Part shown: in pieces, positions 15,128 to 16,772 of the stretch | Layout of the letters: the number at the start of each line of letters is the position of its first letter | Numbering within the stretch: position 1 is the first letter of the stretch | Source: Balneolales bacterium | GTDB taxonomy: Bacteria; Bacteroidota; Rhodothermia; Balneolales; Natronogracilivirgulaceae | DNA: 16,772 nucleotides | Assembly: GCA_007116685.1 (NCBI GenBank) | Contig: SKIC01000173.1 | Coordinates: 1 to 16,772 of the forward strand | Direction of reading: 5' to 3' | Program-made: the position numbers and the translations under genes | Notes under the pieces: model-generated | Databases searched by the model: none | What the model was told of the DNA's origin: nothing | What the model saw: the letters and a program-made list of their open reading frames with translations, nothing else

Positions 15128-15239
15128 TCCTTTCGTTTATTTTAAAGCTCCTGAATAGTTTGATAAATGGTTATCTAAACGCATCAGAAGTGTTTATTCA
15201 ATCCGCGCATAAGGTACCATTTGACTGGTGATTTATCAA
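15128..15239 (-). promoter_or_regulatory. Candidate promoter and ribosome binding site of gap
   Basis: On the minus strand TTGATA (15239-15234) and TACCTT (15216-15211) are 17 bases apart, a fair match to a primary-sigma -35/-10 pair. The leader would be about 90 bases and contains AAAGGA (15133-15128) before the ATG at 15117. The -10 match is weak. Confidence 0.35.
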
Positions 15240-15457
15240 GTAAAATCGGGCTCATGTTCATGTTTTACGCAATCTTACAAAACGCATATCTATATAATAT
15301 TTATGGTAGTTCAAGAAGATGGAAACGCTTCCTGATTGTTGCGTTTATTGTGGTTTATCTTTAAATGAAGAGTCGATTATAGCGAAGGATTGTAGCAATT
15401 CCGATTATCATAGAATTCAAAGCAAAGAATGTCATCTCCTACCAACAATCTCATTTT

Positions 15458-15511
15458 ATCCTGCGCCTAAATTCAACCTAGCCATTAATCTACCGTTAGC
15501 CGGCGAGTTTT
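15458..15511 (+). repeat. Dispersed segment, copy 1 (partner at 15953)
   Basis: The segment begins ATCCTGCGCC and, exactly 40 bases from its start, has AGCCGGCGAGTTTT. The partner at 15953-16006 has ATCCTGCGCC and AGCCGGCGCGTTTT with the same 40-base spacing, while the middle is poorly conserved. Confidence 0.55.
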
Positions 15512-15609
15512 GATTTGCGTGAGGAGTTACGTTGATTAGACGATTATTGTAAATCAAAGACCGCAATACATTTGCGTAAAAAACAACAAGAAGAGCTCCC
15601 ATAGTAAAA

Positions 15610-15639
15610 GTCCCGGCAGGGACGCAGTATCGGTAGAAA
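15610..15639 (+). repeat. Hairpin-plus-box unit, copy 1
   Basis: GTCCC-GGCA-GGGAC (15610-15623) forms a hairpin and is followed by GTATCGGTAGAAA (15627-15639). The same design, hairpin then the same 13-base box with one change, is found at 15796-15832. Another imperfect hairpin, GTGCC-GTA-GGTAC, follows near 15661-15673. Confidence 0.55.
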
Positions 15640-15795
15640 TGAGCAGAGCCCTCGATAATAAGTGCCGTAGGTACGAAATATAACACCTGATGAATACGCT
15701 ACAGACCATCAAATTGTTCTCCCCAAAGACATCTATTTCGCCCCATACGGCGCTTTCCGGGATGTGTTTTTGTAATCCTTTTCTAACCATATTTT

Positions 15796-15832
15796 GTTCC
15801 TGGCGGAACTTAATAGGCTGTATTGGTAGAAA
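15796..15832 (+). repeat. Hairpin-plus-box unit, copy 2
   Basis: GTTCC-TGGC-GGAAC (15796-15809) is a perfect 5-bp hairpin and is followed by GTATTGGTAGAAA (15820-15832). Compared with copy 1 the stem has changed on both sides (C to T on one arm, G to A on the other), so pairing is kept while sequence differs. Confidence 0.55.
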
Positions 15833-15911
15833 AGGTCAAATTAATGATCGGGTATTTTCGGCTCTTTTATACGTATTTCTTTAATCGTGGAAATGACCGC
15901 CCAAAAATCCG

Positions 15912-15939
15912 TTCAGCGTTCGACCTTCAACCTTCGACG
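15912..15939 (+). repeat. Heptamer run of the TTCAACC type, four units
   Basis: TTCAGCG, TTCGACC, TTCAACC and TTCGACG stand head to tail. Related runs occur at 16058 bases scale further on (16158-16170, 16274-16294 and 16339-16359), most followed by an A-rich stretch and CC. Confidence 0.6.
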
Positions 15940-15952
15940 AAAATCCCATTCC

Positions 15953-16006
15953 ATCCTGCGCCGAAAATCAATCCAACTCTCAAAAAACCAACAGCCGGCG
16001 CGTTTT
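15953..16006 (+). repeat. Dispersed segment, copy 2 (partner at 15458)
   Basis: Same ends and same internal spacing as the copy at 15458-15511, in the same orientation. Here it directly follows the heptamer run at 15912-15939. Confidence 0.55.
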
Positions 16007-16026
16007 AATTCGTGTTCATATTTTAT

Positions 16027-16083
16027 CCCGGGGTATCGCTGCGCTCAACCCGGGGCTATAAATATGGCACACCTTCAGTGTGC
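16027..16083. repeat. Two GC-rich hairpins
   Basis: CCCGGGGT (16027-16034) pairs with ACCCGGGG (16048-16055) with one bulge. GCACAC (16067-16072) pairs with GTGTGC (16078-16083) around CTTCA. Such hairpin pairs are typical of REP-like intergenic repeats, which is an inference here. Confidence 0.45.
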
Positions 16084-16157
16084 GGAATGTTGCCATTTCA
16101 CCTCGGATGATTATCCAAGGCTACATTCTTTTCTACAATCGCGCCAATCAAAATACC

Positions 16158-16170
16158 TTCAAACTTCGAC
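16158..16170 (+). repeat. Short TTCAACC-type heptamer run
   Basis: TTCAAAC then TTCGAC, followed by an A-rich stretch and CC, matches the pattern of the longer runs at 15912 and 16339. Confidence 0.4.
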
Positions 16171-16223
16171 AAAAAACCTAGCCATAGGCCCCGTAGGGAG
16201 CCTTTATGGAAACTCCTAAACCC

Positions 16224-16256
16224 CTTGCCAAAGGCATCCCTACGGGAAAACTCTAA
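16224..16256 (+). repeat. 33-bp direct repeat, copy 1
   Basis: Starts CTTGCC and ends CTCTAA; matches 16374-16406 at 30 of 33 positions. It contains short self-complementary pairs, TGCC with GGCA and TCCC with GGGA. Confidence 0.7.
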
Positions 16257-16273
16257 ACCCTTTTTCATATTCC

Positions 16274-16294
16274 TTCAACCTTCAGCGTTCAACA
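16274..16294 (+). repeat. Heptamer run of the TTCAACC type, three units
   Basis: TTCAACC, TTCAGCG and TTCAACA stand head to tail just before the CCTATCA run. Confidence 0.6.
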
Positions 16295-16298
16295 ATAT

Positions 16299-16326
16299 CC
16301 TATCACCTATCACCTATCACCTGTCA
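16299..16326 (+). repeat. CCTATCA tandem repeat, four units
   Basis: Three perfect CCTATCA units and one CCTGTCA form a second class of 7-base tandem repeat, distinct in sequence from the TTCAACC class. Confidence 0.85.
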
Positions 16327-16338
16327 CCTAAAAACCCG

Positions 16339-16359
16339 TTCAACGTTCAACCTTCAACA
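16339..16359 (+). repeat. Heptamer run of the TTCAACC type, three units
   Basis: TTCAACG, TTCAACC and TTCAACA stand head to tail and are followed by AAAACCCC. Confidence 0.6.
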
Positions 16360-16373
16360 AAAACCCCTAACCT

Positions 16374-16406
16374 CTTGCCGAAGGCATCCCTTCGGGAAAT
16401 CTCTAA
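16374..16406 (+). repeat. 33-bp direct repeat, copy 2
   Basis: Second copy of the segment at 16224-16256. It differs at three positions, one of which (T for A) restores perfect TCCC-TTC-GGGA self-complementarity. It runs into a short CTCTAAC heptamer pair (16401-16414). Confidence 0.7.
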
Positions 16407-16414
16407 CCTCTAAC

Positions 16415-16442
16415 CTCTTCAAAAAAATCTCTTCAAAAAAAC
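16415..16442 (+). repeat. 14-bp tandem duplication
   Basis: CTCTTCAAAAAAAT (16415-16428) is followed at once by CTCTTCAAAAAAAC (16429-16442), 13 of 14 bases the same. Confidence 0.8.
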
Positions 16443-16482
16443 TATTGCTCATCAAAAATGAACACCTTAATTTATCTGCTTG

Positions 16483-16500
16483 TGTAAAATTTATTTTACA
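16483..16500. promoter_or_regulatory. Palindrome upstream of the export-type gene
   Basis: TGTAAAAT-TT-ATTTTACA is a perfect 8-bp inverted repeat with a 2-base centre, 24 bases before the start codon at 16525. It could be an operator overlapping the promoter or a small hairpin in the leader. AT-rich sequence raises the chance of coincidence. Confidence 0.35.
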
Positions 16501-16524
16501 ACCATTTTGAACTCACATCATTCC

Positions 16525-16772
16525 ATGTATAGACGCTTAGCTTTCCTCTTTGGGGCATTTATTATTGCCTTCGGTTTTTTAGTATTGGAACCGGCTTATT
16601 CACAATCACTAGGTAATGTAGATTTAGGTACCGTTAGGGTAGATGACTTATCCGATTCCCAAATACGAGACATTTGGCGGCGGGCTGAATCTGAAGGCTT
16701 GAGCGTGCAAGAAGTTGGCGCTTTGGCTCAGGCTGAGGGGATGTCATCTGCTGAGGCCTCTAAATTACAAGC
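16525..16772 (+). CDS. Probable SLBB/polysaccharide-export protein, N-terminal fragment
   Basis: The frame opens with ATG at 16525 and runs off the window, giving 82 residues. A signal peptide (LAFLFGAFIIAFGFLVLEPAYS/QS) is followed by VDDLSDSQIRDIWRRAESEG and LSVQEVGALAQAEGMSSAEA. This pair of short helices, 'LSD.QI..I...A...GLS...V..LA...GMS..E', is the N-terminal pattern I associate with Wza-like capsule-export proteins of the Bacteroidota and Balneolota, placed before the export and SLBB domains. Those domains lie outside the window, so the call depends on this pattern alone. No Shine-Dalgarno motif is visible; a palindrome lies just upstream. Confidence 0.55.
   Translation, partial: MYRRLAFLFGAFIIAFGFLVLEPAYSQSLGNVDLGTVRVDDLSDSQIRDIWRRAESEGLSVQEVGALAQAEGMSSAEASKLQ

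Larger units (their letters stand above)
15118..16524. other. 1.4-kb gene-free repeat field
   Basis: No open frame here is convincing on either strand: all are short, overlap each other, and follow the repeats. The region instead contains two hairpin-plus-box units, a pair of roughly 54-bp related segments, four TTCAACC-type heptamer runs, a CCTATCA tandem repeat, a near-identical pair of 33-bp segments and a 14-bp tandem repeat, listed separately. The first 120 bases are the gap leader and promoter; the last 80 contain a palindrome before the export gene. Confidence 0.7.

Noticed and set aside
15319..15513. 64-codon open frame with a CxxC motif (CCVYCG)
   Set aside because: Its C-terminal third is translated from the dispersed segment at 15458-15511, and the same kind of tail appears in another chance frame at 15823-16008.
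15887..16413. Overlapping short frames of 60-110 codons
   Set aside because: They are translations of heptamer and 33-bp repeats (for example recurring PKASLRE), with repeat-driven composition and no start signals.
15912..16442. CRISPR array
   Set aside because: The repeats are 7 to 14 bases in direct tandem or 33 bases with only two copies; no regular repeat-spacer pattern and no cas gene.
15118..16524. tRNA or other structural RNA gene
   Set aside because: No cloverleaf with a TTCGA-type loop and CCA end could be found by eye; the TTCGAC matches belong to the heptamer repeats.

Overview
The window is a bacterial chromosomal segment, moderately AT-rich by eye, with many lipoproteins, mostly weak Shine-Dalgarno signals and intergenic spaces full of short inverted and heptameric repeats. 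These traits, together with gene content (CHASE2 adenylate cyclase, M48 peptidase with an SH3 domain, LPP20-family proteins, a capsule-export-like N-terminus), suggest a member of the Bacteroidota/Balneolota/Rhodothermota group. This placement is an inference; no rRNA or other decisive marker is present.

Layout. (1) Positions 1-3709, minus strand: a tight three-gene operon of exported proteins. A 578-residue protein with a probable C-terminal outer-membrane beta-barrel is followed by a 429-residue FlgT/TolB-like exported protein and an LPP20-domain protein cut by the window edge. (2) Positions 3914-7406, plus strand, divergent from (1): a CHASE2-class III adenylate cyclase and, 7 bases later, an SH3b-M48 metalloprotease. 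(3) Positions 7407-7671: a spacer carrying several hairpins, one a perfect 17-bp inverted repeat. (4) Positions 7672-9544, minus strand: an MltC-like lytic transglycosylase and a second LPP20 lipoprotein with a very clear intrinsic terminator between them. (5) Positions 9634-10056, plus strand: an unrecognised 140-residue protein. (6) Positions 10060-12071, minus strand: three lipoproteins in a row (unknown small lipoprotein, cyclophilin-type prolyl isomerase, glycerophosphodiester phosphodiesterase); the first two overlap by ATGA. (7) Positions 12192-13409, plus strand: a PLP-dependent group II decarboxylase. (8) Positions 13410-14118: no gene; it contains a 477-bp MITE-like element with 29-bp terminal inverted repeats flanked by an 8-bp direct repeat. 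(9) Positions 14119-15117, minus strand: glyceraldehyde-3-phosphate dehydrogenase with its own terminator. (10) Positions 15118-16524: about 1.4 kb without a credible gene, packed with degenerate repeats. (11) Position 16525 to the end, plus strand: the N-terminus of a probable SLBB/polysaccharide-export protein.

Most genes act in the envelope: two LPP20 proteins, the FlgT-like pair, a transglycosylase, three lipoproteins, a periplasmic-type protease and a sugar-export-type protein. The cyclase would link an extracytoplasmic signal to cAMP. The strongest leads for something undescribed are the non-coding MITE-like element, the LPP20/FlgT-like/beta-barrel operon with no flagellar genes around it, and the layered repeat field upstream of the export gene.
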